Source: Alicyclobacillus sp. (GTDB lineage: Bacteria > Bacillota > Bacilli > Alicyclobacillales > Alicyclobacillaceae). Taken from it: a DNA stretch of 37,193 nucleotides. The stretch is taken from NCBI RefSeq assembly GCF_023511815.1, contig NZ_JAIMAV010000020.1, positions 1 to 37,193 of the forward strand, written 5' to 3'. Each line of letters begins with the position of its first letter. The first letter of the stretch is position 1. The notes beneath the pieces were generated by a model. The model was not told where the DNA came from. It was given only the letters and a program-made list of their open reading frames with translations, and did no database searches. Below, piece after piece: positions 23,661-31,896 of this stretch. A program made the position numbers and the translations under genes.

Positions 23661-25280
23661 ATGATGGATTTTCCGCTGTTGCTCAAAACGGTCCTGTACC
23701 GGGCGGTGACCGTGTTCCCCGAGCAGGAGATCGTCTCGCGCGATTTCTCGGGGATGCACCGGTACACCTACCGGGACCTGGACCAGCGCGTGCGCCGTCT
23801 GGCGAACGCCCTGGAGAGCCTCGGGGTTGGCCCGGGGGAACGGGTGGCGTCGTTCGCGTGGAACAATCACCGCCACCTGGAGCTGTACTTCGCGGTCCCG
23901 TGTTCCCAGCGTGTGTTGCACACGGTGAACATCCGCCTGTTCCGGGAGCAGATCATCTACACCGTCAACCACGCCGAGGACCGGGTGATGTTTGTCGACG
24001 AGGACCTGGTTCCGCGCATCGCCTCCATCGCGCCGGAACTGAAGACGGTCGAGAAGTACGTGGTCATGACCGACAAGCCCAACCTGGAGGTGCCGTTGCC
24101 GGGCGCCGTCCTCTACGAGGATCTCCTGTCCGAGCACAGTCCGGAGTACACGTTTCCCGAATTTGATGAGCGCAGCCCGGCCATCATGGCGTACACGTCG
24201 GCGACGACGGGTGATCCGAAAGGCGTTGTGTACACCCATCGGGGCCTGTTCCTGCACTGCCTGACCGCGATGTCGGGCGAGTTCGGCGTGGACGACGCCG
24301 ACGTCACGATGCCGATTGTGCCGATGTTCCACGTCAACGCGTGGGGGCGGCCGTACATCGACACGTGGGCGGGATGCAAGCAGGTGTACCCGGGCCACCG
24401 GCCGACCGCAGAGGTGCTGTGCGACCTCATCCAGGAAGAGAAGGTGACGTTCAGCGCCGGGGTGCCGACCATCTGGATGGGTGTGCTGCAGCACGTGCTC
24501 GCCAATCCCGGCAAGTACGATTTCCGCCACGTGCGGTATTTCATGTCGGGCGGTGCGGCCCTGCCGGCGGCCCTGACCCAGCAGTTCCAGGAGAAACTCG
24601 GCGTCCGCCTGCACCAGGGATACGGGCAGACGGAGACGACCCCCATCACCTTCGTCAATCCGCTCAAGGCCAGGCACCGGAATCTCACCGGACCGGAGCT
24701 GTACCGCATGCGGACCAAGACCGGGTTGCTCCTCCCGTGTCTGGAGATGCGCGTCGTCGACGCGGAGGGCAGGGAGGTTCCGCACGACGGCCGGACGATG
24801 GGAGAACTGTTGCTGCGCGGACCGTGGATCATCGACGAGTATTACAAGGCGCCGGAAAAGTCCAAAGAGGCGTTCGTCGACGGGTGGTTCCGGACGGGCG
24901 ATGTGGTCACGGTCGATCCCGACGGTTACCTCCAGGTGGTGGACCGGACGAAGGACCTGATCAAGAGCGGCGGCGAGTGGATCTCCTCGGTCGACCTCGA
25001 AAACGCCATCATGGCGCATCCGGACGTCGCGGAGGCGGCGGTCATCGCCATCGCCAGCGAGAAGTGGCAGGAGCGGCCGTTGGCGTGCGTGGTGCTGAAG
25101 CCCTCGGCGCGCGGGAAGGTGACCAAGGACGACCTGCGGCGGTTCCTCGAGGACAAGGTCGCCAAGTGGTGGATTCCGGACGACTTCGTGTTCATCGACG
25201 AGATTCCGAAGACGAGCGTCGGCAAGTTCTACAAGCGGGAGTTGCGGGCGCAGTATGAAGAGGGTCGGTTGACGTCGTGA
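23661..25280 (+). CDS. AMP-dependent acyl-CoA synthetase (fatty-acid CoA ligase-like)
   Basis: Activates a carboxylic acid to its CoA thioester using ATP, 539 residues. The adenylation motif is YTSATTGDPKGVVYTH. Then come GYGQTETTP, GWFRTGDVVTVDPDGYLQVVDR, DLIKSGGEWISSVDLEN and the catalytic lysine in PKTSVGKFYKRELR. The WxxHVN-like MFHVNAWG and overall length place it with medium/long-chain fatty-acid CoA ligases (FadD/LcfA branch). Start choice is uncertain: ATG 23661 lies 12 bases after AAAGGAG, ATG 23664 follows GAAGGG, and GTG 23652 lies too close. It heads an operon with two MaoC proteins and two SDRs. An aromatic or branched acid is also possible. Confidence 0.9.
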   Translation: MMDFPLLLKTVLYRAVTVFPEQEIVSRDFSGMHRYTYRDLDQRVRRLANALESLGVGPGERVASFAWNNHRHLELYFAVPCSQRVLHTVNIRLFREQIIYTVNHAEDRVMFVDEDLVPRIASIAPELKTVEKYVVMTDKPNLEVPLPGAVLYEDLLSEHSPEYTFPEFDERSPAIMAYTSATTGDPKGVVYTHRGLFLHCLTAMSGEFGVDDADVTMPIVPMFHVNAWGRPYIDTWAGCKQVYPGHRPTAEVLCDLIQEEKVTFSAGVPTIWMGVLQHVLANPGKYDFRHVRYFMSGGAALPAALTQQFQEKLGVRLHQGYGQTETTPITFVNPLKARHRNLTGPELYRMRTKTGLLLPCLEMRVVDAEGREVPHDGRTMGELLLRGPWIIDEYYKAPEKSKEAFVDGWFRTGDVVTVDPDGYLQVVDRTKDLIKSGGEWISSVDLENAIMAHPDVAEAAVIAIASEKWQERPLACVVLKPSARGKVTKDDLRRFLEDKVAKWWIPDDFVFIDEIPKTSVGKFYKRELRAQYEEGRLTS

Positions 25281-25313
25281 TCGACCAACCGGCCGGTCAA
25301 GGAGGGGACGGCC

Positions 25314-25748
25314 ATGTCCTTGGAGGCGTATCGGGCGTGCATCGGGCGCGCGTCGGAGCCGGTGAAAAACGAGGTGGAAAAGGGAGCCATACGAAAGTTC
25401 GCCGCGGCCATCGGGGATCCGGATCCGCGGTATCGGGACGAGGAGGCCGCGGGCGGCCGGTTGCTGGCGCCACCGACCTTCTCGCGGACGTTCGACTACG
25501 GCCGCGTGCCCGGGTTGGAGCTGCCGAGGGCGGGGCTCATCCACGCCAGCCAGGAGTTCGAGTACTTCCGGCCGATTCACTCGGGAGATGTGCTGTACTG
25601 CCAAACGCGGCTGGCGGACGTGTTTGAGAAGCAGGGGCGGCTCGGGCGGATGATCTTTTTGGTGTTCGAGATGGAGGCGCGGGACACAGACGGGAATCCG
25701 GTCGTACGCCAGACGTCGACCGTGATCTGCCGGGAGGCGGAAGCGTGA
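25314..25748 (+). CDS. MaoC-like hydratase subunit, FAS1-dehydratase (N-terminal) type
   Basis: A hot-dog-fold protein of 144 residues related to the N-terminal MaoC dehydratase domain (RKFAAAIGDPDPRYRD, LAPPTFSRTFDYG, ASQEFEYFRPIHSGD). This subtype generally lacks the complete hydratase active site and pairs with a second MaoC protein. ATG 25314 follows AAGGAGGGGACGGCC. It overlaps the next MaoC gene by one base (TGATG), strongly suggesting a heteromeric complex. Confidence 0.85.
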   Translation: MSLEAYRACIGRASEPVKNEVEKGAIRKFAAAIGDPDPRYRDEEAAGGRLLAPPTFSRTFDYGRVPGLELPRAGLIHASQEFEYFRPIHSGDVLYCQTRLADVFEKQGRLGRMIFLVFEMEARDTDGNPVVRQTSTVICREAEA

Positions 25749-26176
25749 TGGCGGACATTCGGCGGTTTGAGGTGGGCGATGCGCTGGGGCCGCTGGTGAA
25801 ACCTCCGGTCACCAAGACCCAGTTGGTGATGTACTCGGGCGCGTCGGGGGACTTCAACCCGATTCACACCGTGGACGAGTTCGCGAAGGAGGCCGGATTG
25901 GGCGGCGTCATCGCGCACGGGATGTTGACGATGGCCTTCGTCGGGCAGCTGCTCAAGGACACCGCGGGCCCGAACGGGACTTTGAAGAAGTTCGGCGTGC
26001 GGTTCGTCGAGATGGTCCGGCCGGGGGATGTCATCGTCTGCGAGGGCCGGGTGACCGGTGTGGAGATTCAGGACGACCAACAGGTGGTCACCTGCGAGGT
26101 GTGGGCGGCCATCGACGGAAAGGGCAAAAACGCGGTGACCGGGCAGGCGGTGTTCACGGCGCCGCTGCCGGCCTGA
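25748..26176 (+). CDS. MaoC-like (R)-specific enoyl-CoA hydratase subunit
   Basis: A hot-dog-fold protein of 142 residues carrying the hydratase-2 catalytic signature: Asp in DFNPIH with the His five residues later, followed by GVIAHGMLTMAFVGQLL. It probably hydrates a trans-2-enoyl-CoA to a 3-hydroxyacyl-CoA with its upstream partner. ATG 25748 overlaps the previous stop. With the ligase before it and two SDRs after it, the gene set could run activation, hydration and 3-hydroxyacyl oxidation/3-ketoacyl reduction, although no acyl-CoA dehydrogenase or thiolase is in the window. Confidence 0.88.
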   Translation: MADIRRFEVGDALGPLVKPPVTKTQLVMYSGASGDFNPIHTVDEFAKEAGLGGVIAHGMLTMAFVGQLLKDTAGPNGTLKKFGVRFVEMVRPGDVIVCEGRVTGVEIQDDQQVVTCEVWAAIDGKGKNAVTGQAVFTAPLPA

Positions 26177-26178
26177 TT

Positions 26179-26257
26179 GCGCGCCGGGCGGCATCGGGGA
26201 CCGGGATTTCCGCGTCCGGCCATCATCGCGCGCCGGGCGCCATTGGGGGCCGGGATT
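26179..26257. repeat. Imperfect 30-bp direct repeat, two copies
   Basis: Two copies, 26179-26208 and 26228-26257, share 27 of 30 bases with a 49-base period. Each begins GCGCGCCGGGC and ends CCGGGATT. They fill most of the gap between the second MaoC gene and the SDR. A partial third echo (CCCCGGATT) follows at about 26265. No known element was recognised. Confidence 0.7.
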
Positions 26258-26321
26258 CAGGAGGCCCCGGATTCAGGCGGCCGTGCGCGCACAGACGGGA
26301 CGGTCGCACAGGAGGAGGACC

Positions 26322-27095
26322 ATGACGGTTTTCGATCTGTTTCGATTGGATGGAAAGATCGCCATCGTGACCGGCGGTGGACGGGGGCTGGGGCAGCAGA
26401 TCGCCGAGGCGTTCGCGGAGGCGGGCGCGACCCTGGTGCTGTGCTCGCGCCGGGTGGAGAACTGCGAGCAGGTGCGGGCGGAGCTCTCGTCCAAGGGGGC
26501 GACGGCGATCGCGCTGCCGCTCGATCTGACCGATCCGGCATCCGTGCAATCGGTGGTGGACGAGACGATCCGGCGCTTCGGGCGGATCGACATTCTGGTC
26601 AACAACGGCGGTGCGAGCTGGGGCGCGCCCGCCTTGGAGATGCCGTATGAGGCCTGGATGAAGGTGATCCAGACCAACCTGACCGGGACGTTTCTCATGT
26701 CGCAGGCGGCGGCCCGCCACATGAAGGAGCAGGGGGGCGGCAAGATCATCAACATCGCGTCGGTGGCGGGCCTCGGTGGAACACCGCCCGAGGTGCTGGA
26801 CGCGGTCGGGTACAACGCCAGCAAGGGCGGCGTGATCACCCTGACCAAGGACCTCGCGGTCAAGTGGGCGCGTTACGGCATCTACGTCAACGCCATCGCG
26901 CCCGGGTTCTTCCCGACCAAGATGACGAAGGTGGTTCTGGAGCAGGCGGGGGATCGCATCCGGCAGGTCACACCGCTCGGCCGGGTCGGCGGGCCGCGGG
27001 ATCTCCAGGGTGCGGCGCTGTACTTCGCGTCGGCGGCGTCCGACTACACCACCGGCCAGGTGCTGGCGGTGGACGGCGGGCAGAGCGCCGGCTGA
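26322..27095 (+). CDS. Short-chain dehydrogenase/reductase (SDR), FabG-like
   Basis: A classical SDR of 257 residues with cofactor motif TGGGRGLG, NNGGA in place of NNAG, active Ser in NIASVAG, YNASKGG (Tyr and Lys) and the terminal LAVDGGQSAG. A short insertion (GGTPPEVLDAVG) between the catalytic Ser and Tyr resembles gluconate 5-dehydrogenase-like SDRs. ATG 26322 follows GGAGGAGG. Given its neighbours, the likely role is 3-hydroxyacyl-CoA or related oxidoreduction, but the family does not fix the substrate. Confidence 0.88.
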   Translation: MTVFDLFRLDGKIAIVTGGGRGLGQQIAEAFAEAGATLVLCSRRVENCEQVRAELSSKGATAIALPLDLTDPASVQSVVDETIRRFGRIDILVNNGGASWGAPALEMPYEAWMKVIQTNLTGTFLMSQAAARHMKEQGGGKIINIASVAGLGGTPPEVLDAVGYNASKGGVITLTKDLAVKWARYGIYVNAIAPGFFPTKMTKVVLEQAGDRIRQVTPLGRVGGPRDLQGAALYFASAASDYTTGQVLAVDGGQSAG

Positions 27096-27264
27096 GGCGC
27101 GGTGCCGGCGGACGTTCGGCGCAAGCGGTGAGCGGATGAGCGGCTGGCGCAGGCGGTGCATACCGGAAGCTCCTGCGCCGGAGCGACGGATAGGATTTCG
27201 GCGAGTCTGGGCACAGGCCAGGACATCAATCGGCCGCTTTTGGCCGGGCGAAGGAGGAAACCTC

Positions 27265-28023
27265 ATGGGCAAGTTGGACGGACGCGTGGCGATGGTGACG
27301 GGTGCGGCGCGGGGCATCGGAGCGGCGACCGCGATTCGGTTGGCGGAGGAGGGGGCGAAGGTCGGCGTGATCGATCTCGATGGCGCCTCCTGCGAAAACA
27401 CGGTGGCGGCCATCCGCGACCTGGGCGGAGAGGCCATCGCCATCGGGTGCAACGTCGCGGACAGCCAGCAGGTGGAGGCGGCGGTCGAGCAGGTGGTGTC
27501 CACATTTGGGCGGCTCGACATCCTCGTCAACAACGCCGGCGTCATCCGAGACAACCTGCTTTTCAAGATGACGGAAGAGGATTGGGACACGGTGATGAAC
27601 GTCCACCTCAAGGGGCACTTTTTGTGCAGCCGGGCGGCCCAGAAGCACATGGTGCAACAGCGGTACGGCAAAATCGTCAATGTCAGCAGCACGTCGGCGC
27701 TCGGCAACCGCGGCCAGGCCAACTATTCCGCGGCGAAGGCGGGCATTCAGGGGTTCACGAAGACCTTGGCGATTGAGCTGGGGCCCTTCAACATCAACGT
27801 CAACGCGGTGGCGCCGGGCTTCATCGACACCGACATGACGCGGGCGACGGCGCAGCGCGTCGGGGTGGATCCCGAGCAGTTCAAGCAGGCCGCGATTGAG
27901 CGCATTCCGCTGCGGCGCGTCGGGCAGCCGCGGGATGTGGCCAACGTGATTGCGTTCCTGGCGAGCGATGACGCGTCGTACGTCTCCGGCCAGGTGATCT
28001 ACGTCCACGGCGGGCGGCCGTAG
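27265..28023 (+). CDS. 3-oxoacyl-ACP/CoA reductase-like SDR (FabG family)
   Basis: A 252-residue SDR very close to the FabG pattern: TGAARGIG, NNAGVIRDNLLFKM, NVSSTSALGNRGQ, catalytic YSAAKAG and C-terminal YVSGQVIYVHGG. FabG-type enzymes reduce 3-oxoacyl thioesters with NADPH. ATG 27265 follows AAGGAGG. A 169-base gap separates it from the previous SDR, which is not a recent duplicate of it. A strong terminator (28076-28100) ends the operon. Confidence 0.9.
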   Translation: MGKLDGRVAMVTGAARGIGAATAIRLAEEGAKVGVIDLDGASCENTVAAIRDLGGEAIAIGCNVADSQQVEAAVEQVVSTFGRLDILVNNAGVIRDNLLFKMTEEDWDTVMNVHLKGHFLCSRAAQKHMVQQRYGKIVNVSSTSALGNRGQANYSAAKAGIQGFTKTLAIELGPFNINVNAVAPGFIDTDMTRATAQRVGVDPEQFKQAAIERIPLRRVGQPRDVANVIAFLASDDASYVSGQVIYVHGGRP

Positions 28024-28075
28024 TCCACCCGCACGTTTGACTGCACGTACAGCCGAGACCCAGGTCATTTCAAAG

Positions 28076-28100
28076 GCGGGCCAGACGGCCCGTCTTTTTT
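28076..28100 (+). terminator. Rho-independent terminator of the acyl-CoA operon
   Basis: GCGGGCC-AGAC-GGCCCGT forms a compact stem (one G-T pair), followed by CTTTTTT. It lies 53 bases after the FabG-like stop. Confidence 0.88.
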
Positions 28101-28142
28101 GCTGTGAAAATCGACAAAAACAAAGTAACCCTAATTATTTGA

Positions 28143-28154
28143 TGATTCGAATCA
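28143..28154. promoter_or_regulatory. Perfect palindrome TGATTCGAATCA, operator candidate
   Basis: A perfect 12-bp palindrome in an AT-rich patch (about 28100-28165), 78 bases upstream of the ABC ATPase start. It may be the binding site for the local regulator or part of the promoter region. No clear -35/-10 pair was found. Confidence 0.4.
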
Positions 28155-28193
28155 ATGGTGGTTTGTCCCCGGCTGCCCCGATAGCATCCGAAT

Positions 28194-28208
28194 TGTAAGC
28201 GTTTCAAA
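28194..28208. promoter_or_regulatory. Candidate cre (CcpA) site before the ABC importer
   Basis: TGTAAGCGTTTCAAA contains the TGTAAGCG half of the consensus cre and deviates only in the distal half. It lies about 25 bases before the GTG start, suggesting catabolite repression of the importer. Confidence 0.5.
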
Positions 28209-28231
28209 TTCAACGAAGAGGGGGGCATCCG

Positions 28232-29083
28232 GTGAAGTCCATTCGGTACGAGGCACCGATGGTGCACAACACGCCGGTCATCGAACTGCGAGGGGTGGCC
28301 AAGCAGTTCCTGAAGCCGTCGGGAGAACTGCACACGGTGCTGCAAAACATCAACCTGCGGGTTGAGAAAGGACAGTTCGTGTCATTGGTCGGGCCGACCG
28401 GATGCGGCAAATCGACCACGCTGAATCTGGTGGCCGGATTCGAGCAGCCGACCGCCGGCAGCGTCTTCATCAAGGGCAGTCCATTGACGGGAATCAACCC
28501 TGTGGCGGCTTGTGTGTTTCAGACCGACAACACGTTTCCTTGGAAAACCGTGATCGATAACGTGTCTTTGGGCTTGCGGCTGCACGGAGTAAAGAAGTCC
28601 GAAGCCTACGCGAGGGCTGCGGAATGGGTCGAGAAGGTGGGGTTGAAGGGATTCGAGCACCACTATCCCAGCCAGTTGTCTGGTGGCATGCGCAAGCGTG
28701 TGGCCCTGGCCCAGTGCCTGATCATGCAGCCGGAGATCCTCCTGATGGACGAGTCGTTTTCGGCTCTCGATGTCCACACCCGGTCGGTGATGGAGAACGA
28801 GTTGCTCAACATCTGGGCCGAGACGGAGTCGTCGGTGTTGTTCATCACGCACGACCTGGAGGAGGCGATCTCGCTGAGCGACCGGGTCATCGTCCTCACG
28901 GCGGGTCCCGGGGCCACCATCAAGGGCGATTACTGGATTGATTTGCCGCGGCCGCGCAATGTGTCGGAGATTCGCTTCGATCGACGGTTTATGGAATTTC
29001 ACGAACAGATCTGGAACGACCTTCGAGACGAGGTGTTGGCGAGCTATGCACAGTTCCACGCAGGCACAACCCACGCACATTGA
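28232..29083 (+). CDS. ABC importer ATPase, SsuB/TauB/ThiZ-like
   Basis: The ATP-hydrolysing subunit of a nitrate/sulfonate/taurine-superfamily importer, 283 residues. It has Walker A GPTGCGKST, Q-loop CVFQTDNTFPWKTV, signature LSGGMRKRVALAQCL, Walker B ILLMDESFSALD and H-loop FITHDLEEA. The usual Walker B DEP reads DES here. GTG 28232 follows GAGGGGGG. The gene overlaps the permease gene start by 38 bases. A cre-like site lies directly upstream. Confidence 0.9.
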   Translation: MKSIRYEAPMVHNTPVIELRGVAKQFLKPSGELHTVLQNINLRVEKGQFVSLVGPTGCGKSTTLNLVAGFEQPTAGSVFIKGSPLTGINPVAACVFQTDNTFPWKTVIDNVSLGLRLHGVKKSEAYARAAEWVEKVGLKGFEHHYPSQLSGGMRKRVALAQCLIMQPEILLMDESFSALDVHTRSVMENELLNIWAETESSVLFITHDLEEAISLSDRVIVLTAGPGATIKGDYWIDLPRPRNVSEIRFDRRFMEFHEQIWNDLRDEVLASYAQFHAGTTHAH

Positions 29084-29897
29084 GATCGCGAAGCGCCGCA
29101 GTGAGATGCGTGCCAAGGCTTTGCGCAAGCGTATTCGCAATCTGGCGCTGCAGATCGCGGTATTTGTTGTGGTGGTCGGGACCTGGGAAGCGTTGGCGGC
29201 GACCAAGACCATCGATCCGTTCTTCTTCTCTCAACCGTCCGCCATCCTGCGGCACATTCGCGATTGGGTGGTGGATGGGACGAGTCAAGGTCCGCTCTAC
29301 ATCCACTTTGTCGTGACTTTTGAGGAGACCATCATCTCGTTCATCCTCGGTGTGGTCCTTGGGGTGGTCGCCGGATACGCGCTCGGTATGAGCGAGATTT
29401 TGTCCGTGATCTTCGCGCCGTACATCCAGATGCTCAACGCCTTGCCGCGCGTCGTCCTGGCGCCCATCTTCATCCTGTGGTTTGGGCTGGGCATGCCCTC
29501 GAAGATCGCGCTCGGCGTGACCTTGACGTTTTTCATCGTATTTTTCAACGCCTTCCAGGGCGTGAGGGAGGTCGACCGGAATCTCGTGAACAACGCCCTG
29601 TTGCTCGGTGCGAACAAACGGCAGCTCGCACGGCACGTGATCATCCCTTCCGCGTTGAGCTGGATCCTATCCAGTTTGCACACCAGCTTTGGATTTGCAC
29701 TGGTCGCCGCCGTGGTGGGTGAGTTTGTCGGCGCGACCGAGGGCCTGGGATTCCTCATCTCTGAAGCGCAGGGGGCATTCGATACCACGGGCGTCTTCGC
29801 CGGCATGGTGATCCTCTCGCTGACGGCTCTGGTGGCGGATTGGTTGGTCACACGGCTGGAGCGGCGGTTCATCCACTGGCGGGTCTCGGCCCGATGA
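29046..29897 (+). CDS. ABC importer permease, SsuC/TauC/ThiX-like
   Basis: The membrane subunit, 283 residues. After a basic cytoplasmic N-terminus it has about six hydrophobic segments and the coupling motif with NNALLLGANKRQLARHVIIPSA, the EAA loop typical of BPD_transp_1 permeases in this superfamily. ATG 29046 lies within the end of the ATPase gene; ATG 29106 (MRAKALRKR) is an alternative. It is followed by a 142-base gap with a stem-loop before the SBP gene. Confidence 0.9.
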   Translation: MHSSTQAQPTHIEIAKRRSEMRAKALRKRIRNLALQIAVFVVVVGTWEALAATKTIDPFFFSQPSAILRHIRDWVVDGTSQGPLYIHFVVTFEETIISFILGVVLGVVAGYALGMSEILSVIFAPYIQMLNALPRVVLAPIFILWFGLGMPSKIALGVTLTFFIVFFNAFQGVREVDRNLVNNALLLGANKRQLARHVIIPSALSWILSSLHTSFGFALVAAVVGEFVGATEGLGFLISEAQGAFDTTGVFAGMVILSLTALVADWLVTRLERRFIHWRVSAR

Positions 29898-29965
29898 GGA
29901 CGGGGGCTCGGATCCGTTCCGAATGAGAGGATTTTAACCGGTCCAGGACTTGAATCCACGCTGGC

Positions 29966-29999
29966 GGGGAGTGTGCTGGTGACGCTCCCACCACTCCCC
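29966..29999 (+). repeat. Stem-loop upstream of the SBP gene
   Basis: GGGGAGTG (29966-29973) pairs perfectly with CACTCCCC (29992-29999) around an 18-base loop that can pair further (TGG/CCA). There is no T tract. It may protect the 5' end of a processed SBP message, making the binding protein more abundant than the membrane subunits. Confidence 0.5.
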
Positions 30000-30039
30000 T
30001 GCAGCTGGAGATAGACATGCAAGGAAGGGAGAGGGGCAT

Positions 30040-31149
30040 ATGGGATGGAAGACATGGGTGACGGGCGCCGCGATGAGCGCCACCCTGGCCATGCTCGCCA
30101 CCGGATGCGGGGCGAGCAGCAACGGGGGAGGGAGTTCCGGTGGAGGCGGGGGGGCGACCGCGAACGGAGGCGGGAATACCGCAACGGCGCCTGCGGCCGG
30201 TTCCACATCGACACCGGCACACGTGAAGATCATGGTCGGCGGGATGTCGAAGATCATCTATCTGCCGGCCGAGTTGACGGAAAAACTTGGCTACTTCAAG
30301 GACCAGGGACTGGATGTCCAGCTGATGGATGAAAGCGCTGGGCAGAGCGCGGAAGAGGCGCTTTTGGCGGGCCAGGTGGACGGCGTGGTCGGTTTTTACG
30401 ACCACACCATTGACCTGCAGGCGAAGGGAAAGTCGTTGGAGTCGGTCGTTCAGTTCGGGGCGACGCCCGGAGAATACCTGGTGGTCTCCGATAAGGAAAA
30501 GGATCAGATCAAGTCTCTCGCCGATCTGAAAGGAAAAAAGATCGGGATCACGGGCCTCGGGTCGTCCACCAACTTCTTGGCCAGCTACCTCGTCGTCAAA
30601 GGCGGGAACAAGACTTCGGATTACACACCGGTCCCGGTGGGCGCCGGACAAACGTTGATTGCCGCGATCCAGCAGGGCAAAATCGACGCCGCGGTCACCA
30701 CCGAACCCACCGTGACTCAACTGAAGCAACGCAATCTCGCCAGCGTCATGCTCGACATGTCGACCACCGACGGCGCCAAGCAGTCGTTGGGTGGCACGTA
30801 CCCCGCCGCCTGTCTGTATATGCAGACCGAGTATGTTCAGCAGCATCCGGACGTGGTGCAGAAATTGGTCAACGCATTTGTGAAGACCATGCAGTATATT
30901 CACACACACTCGGCGGCGGAGATCGCGGATCAGTTGCCGGCGTCCTATTACGCCGGTGACAAGCAGGCGTACATCGACGCTTTGCAGAAGAGCCTGCCGA
31001 TGTTTACGCCGGACGGAAAAATGCCGGAGGATGGCCCGCCGACGGTGTTAAAGGTACTCACCACATTCAATCCGAAGATCAATGACGCGCACATCGATCT
31101 GAACAAGACGTACACCACCGAGTTTGTTGACAAGGCTCTGCAGGGATAG
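30040..31149 (+). CDS. NMT1/THI5-like ABC substrate-binding lipoprotein
   Basis: Extracellular binding protein of 369 residues for the importer encoded just upstream. A signal peptide ends at a lipobox-like LATGC (Cys23; position -3 is Ala instead of the usual Leu). A Gly/Ser/Asn/Thr linker runs to about residue 60. The NMT1-type fold (PF09084-like) follows: YLPAELTEKLGYFKDQGLDV, AEEALLAGQVDGVVG, SLADLKGKKIGITGLGSST and AIQQGKIDAAVTTEP. The family binds sulfonates, nitrate, aromatic acids or the thiamine precursor formyl-aminopyrimidine (ThiY). TenA 3.3 kb away makes a ThiY role conceivable, but no TPP riboswitch is present. Its 3' end converges with the CitB-like regulator gene. Confidence 0.9.
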   Translation: MGWKTWVTGAAMSATLAMLATGCGASSNGGGSSGGGGGATANGGGNTATAPAAGSTSTPAHVKIMVGGMSKIIYLPAELTEKLGYFKDQGLDVQLMDESAGQSAEEALLAGQVDGVVGFYDHTIDLQAKGKSLESVVQFGATPGEYLVVSDKEKDQIKSLADLKGKKIGITGLGSSTNFLASYLVVKGGNKTSDYTPVPVGAGQTLIAAIQQGKIDAAVTTEPTVTQLKQRNLASVMLDMSTTDGAKQSLGGTYPAACLYMQTEYVQQHPDVVQKLVNAFVKTMQYIHTHSAAEIADQLPASYYAGDKQAYIDALQKSLPMFTPDGKMPEDGPPTVLKVLTTFNPKINDAHIDLNKTYTTEFVDKALQG

Positions 31150-31188
31150 GTTTTCCGGTTCCTTTGGAAGGCCCTGGTGTGGGCTGCG

Positions 31189-31219
31189 GCGGGCGGCATA
31201 TCCTCACGTGTCCGCCCGC
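31189..31219. terminator. Bidirectional hairpin between convergent operons
   Basis: GCGGGCGG (31189-31196) and CCGCCCGC (31212-31219) form a perfect 8-bp stem in the 69-base gap between the SBP gene and the convergent regulator gene. No T run flanks it, so it could be a weak bidirectional terminator. Confidence 0.5.
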
Positions 31220-31896
31220 TATGCCTTTCGAAACAGCCGCCGCGGACGGCCGACGGCCCCGTACTGCAGGTCCTCCACGACGTCTCCCCGCTCCACCAGG
31301 AAATCGAGATACGTCTTCGCGGTTGATCGGCTGACCCCGACCTTCGCGGCGATGTCCGCGATGGTCTGGGGCTCGGCGGCGGCCTCGACGCACTGGGCGA
31401 TCCGTTCAAGCGTCCGCGGATCGATCCCCGATTCGGCTGCTGCCTTCAGCCCTGCTGCTGGCCAGCGCAGCTTTTGCAAGTCGTCGATGCGACGCTGATC
31501 CAATTCGGAGGCCCCCGTGAGTCGGCGGCGGTACTCGCTGTACTTGCGCAGAGAGACGCTCAGGCGATCGAGATCGAACGGTTTGACCAGGTAGTCAAAC
31601 ACCCCGAGGCGAAAACTCTGCTCCACGATGTCGGTCTCTTTCGCGGCTGTGATCAGGATGACGTCACCACCCGCTCCACCGCCGCGCAGTTGGGCCAATA
31701 CCTCAAGTCCGGGCATGTCCGGCAGATATATGTCGAGCACAATCAGATCCGGCCTCGTGTCCCTCGCCATGCGCAGCGCCTCCCCGCCCGAATGCGCCTC
31801 TCCGACGACGAGGTATCCGGCCTGCCGCGAGATGAACTTCGCGTGCACTCGCGCAATCATGAAATCGTCATCCACAATGAGCGTTCGGATGGGCAT
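31219..31896 (-). CDS. CitB/DcuR-family response regulator
   Basis: The partner of the kinase encoded just upstream, 225 residues. The receiver domain has the acidic triplet in LIVDDDF (Asp9-Asp11), phospho-acceptor Asp55 (LIVLDIYLPD), Thr in LITAAKETD and Lys in YLVKPFD. The C-terminal half has a helix-turn-helix (TIADIAAKVGVSRSTAKTYLDFL) and ends GRPRRLFRKA, typical of CitB/DcuR/MalR regulators. ATG 31896 follows AAGGTGAGAG and lies inside the kinase gene (29-base overlap). These regulators usually activate carboxylate transport or metabolism. Candidate targets are the convergent ABC importer or its own operon. Confidence 0.92.
   Translation of the reverse strand: MPIRTLIVDDDFMIARVHAKFISRQAGYLVVGEAHSGGEALRMARDTRPDLIVLDIYLPDMPGLEVLAQLRGGGAGGDVILITAAKETDIVEQSFRLGVFDYLVKPFDLDRLSVSLRKYSEYRRRLTGASELDQRRIDDLQKLRWPAAGLKAAAESGIDPRTLERIAQCVEAAAEPQTIADIAAKVGVSRSTAKTYLDFLVERGDVVEDLQYGAVGRPRRLFRKA

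Noticed and set aside
26283-26321. Earlier start for the SDR at 26283
   Set aside because: The extra residues are Arg-rich and non-conserved, while GGAGGAGG sits just before ATG 26322.
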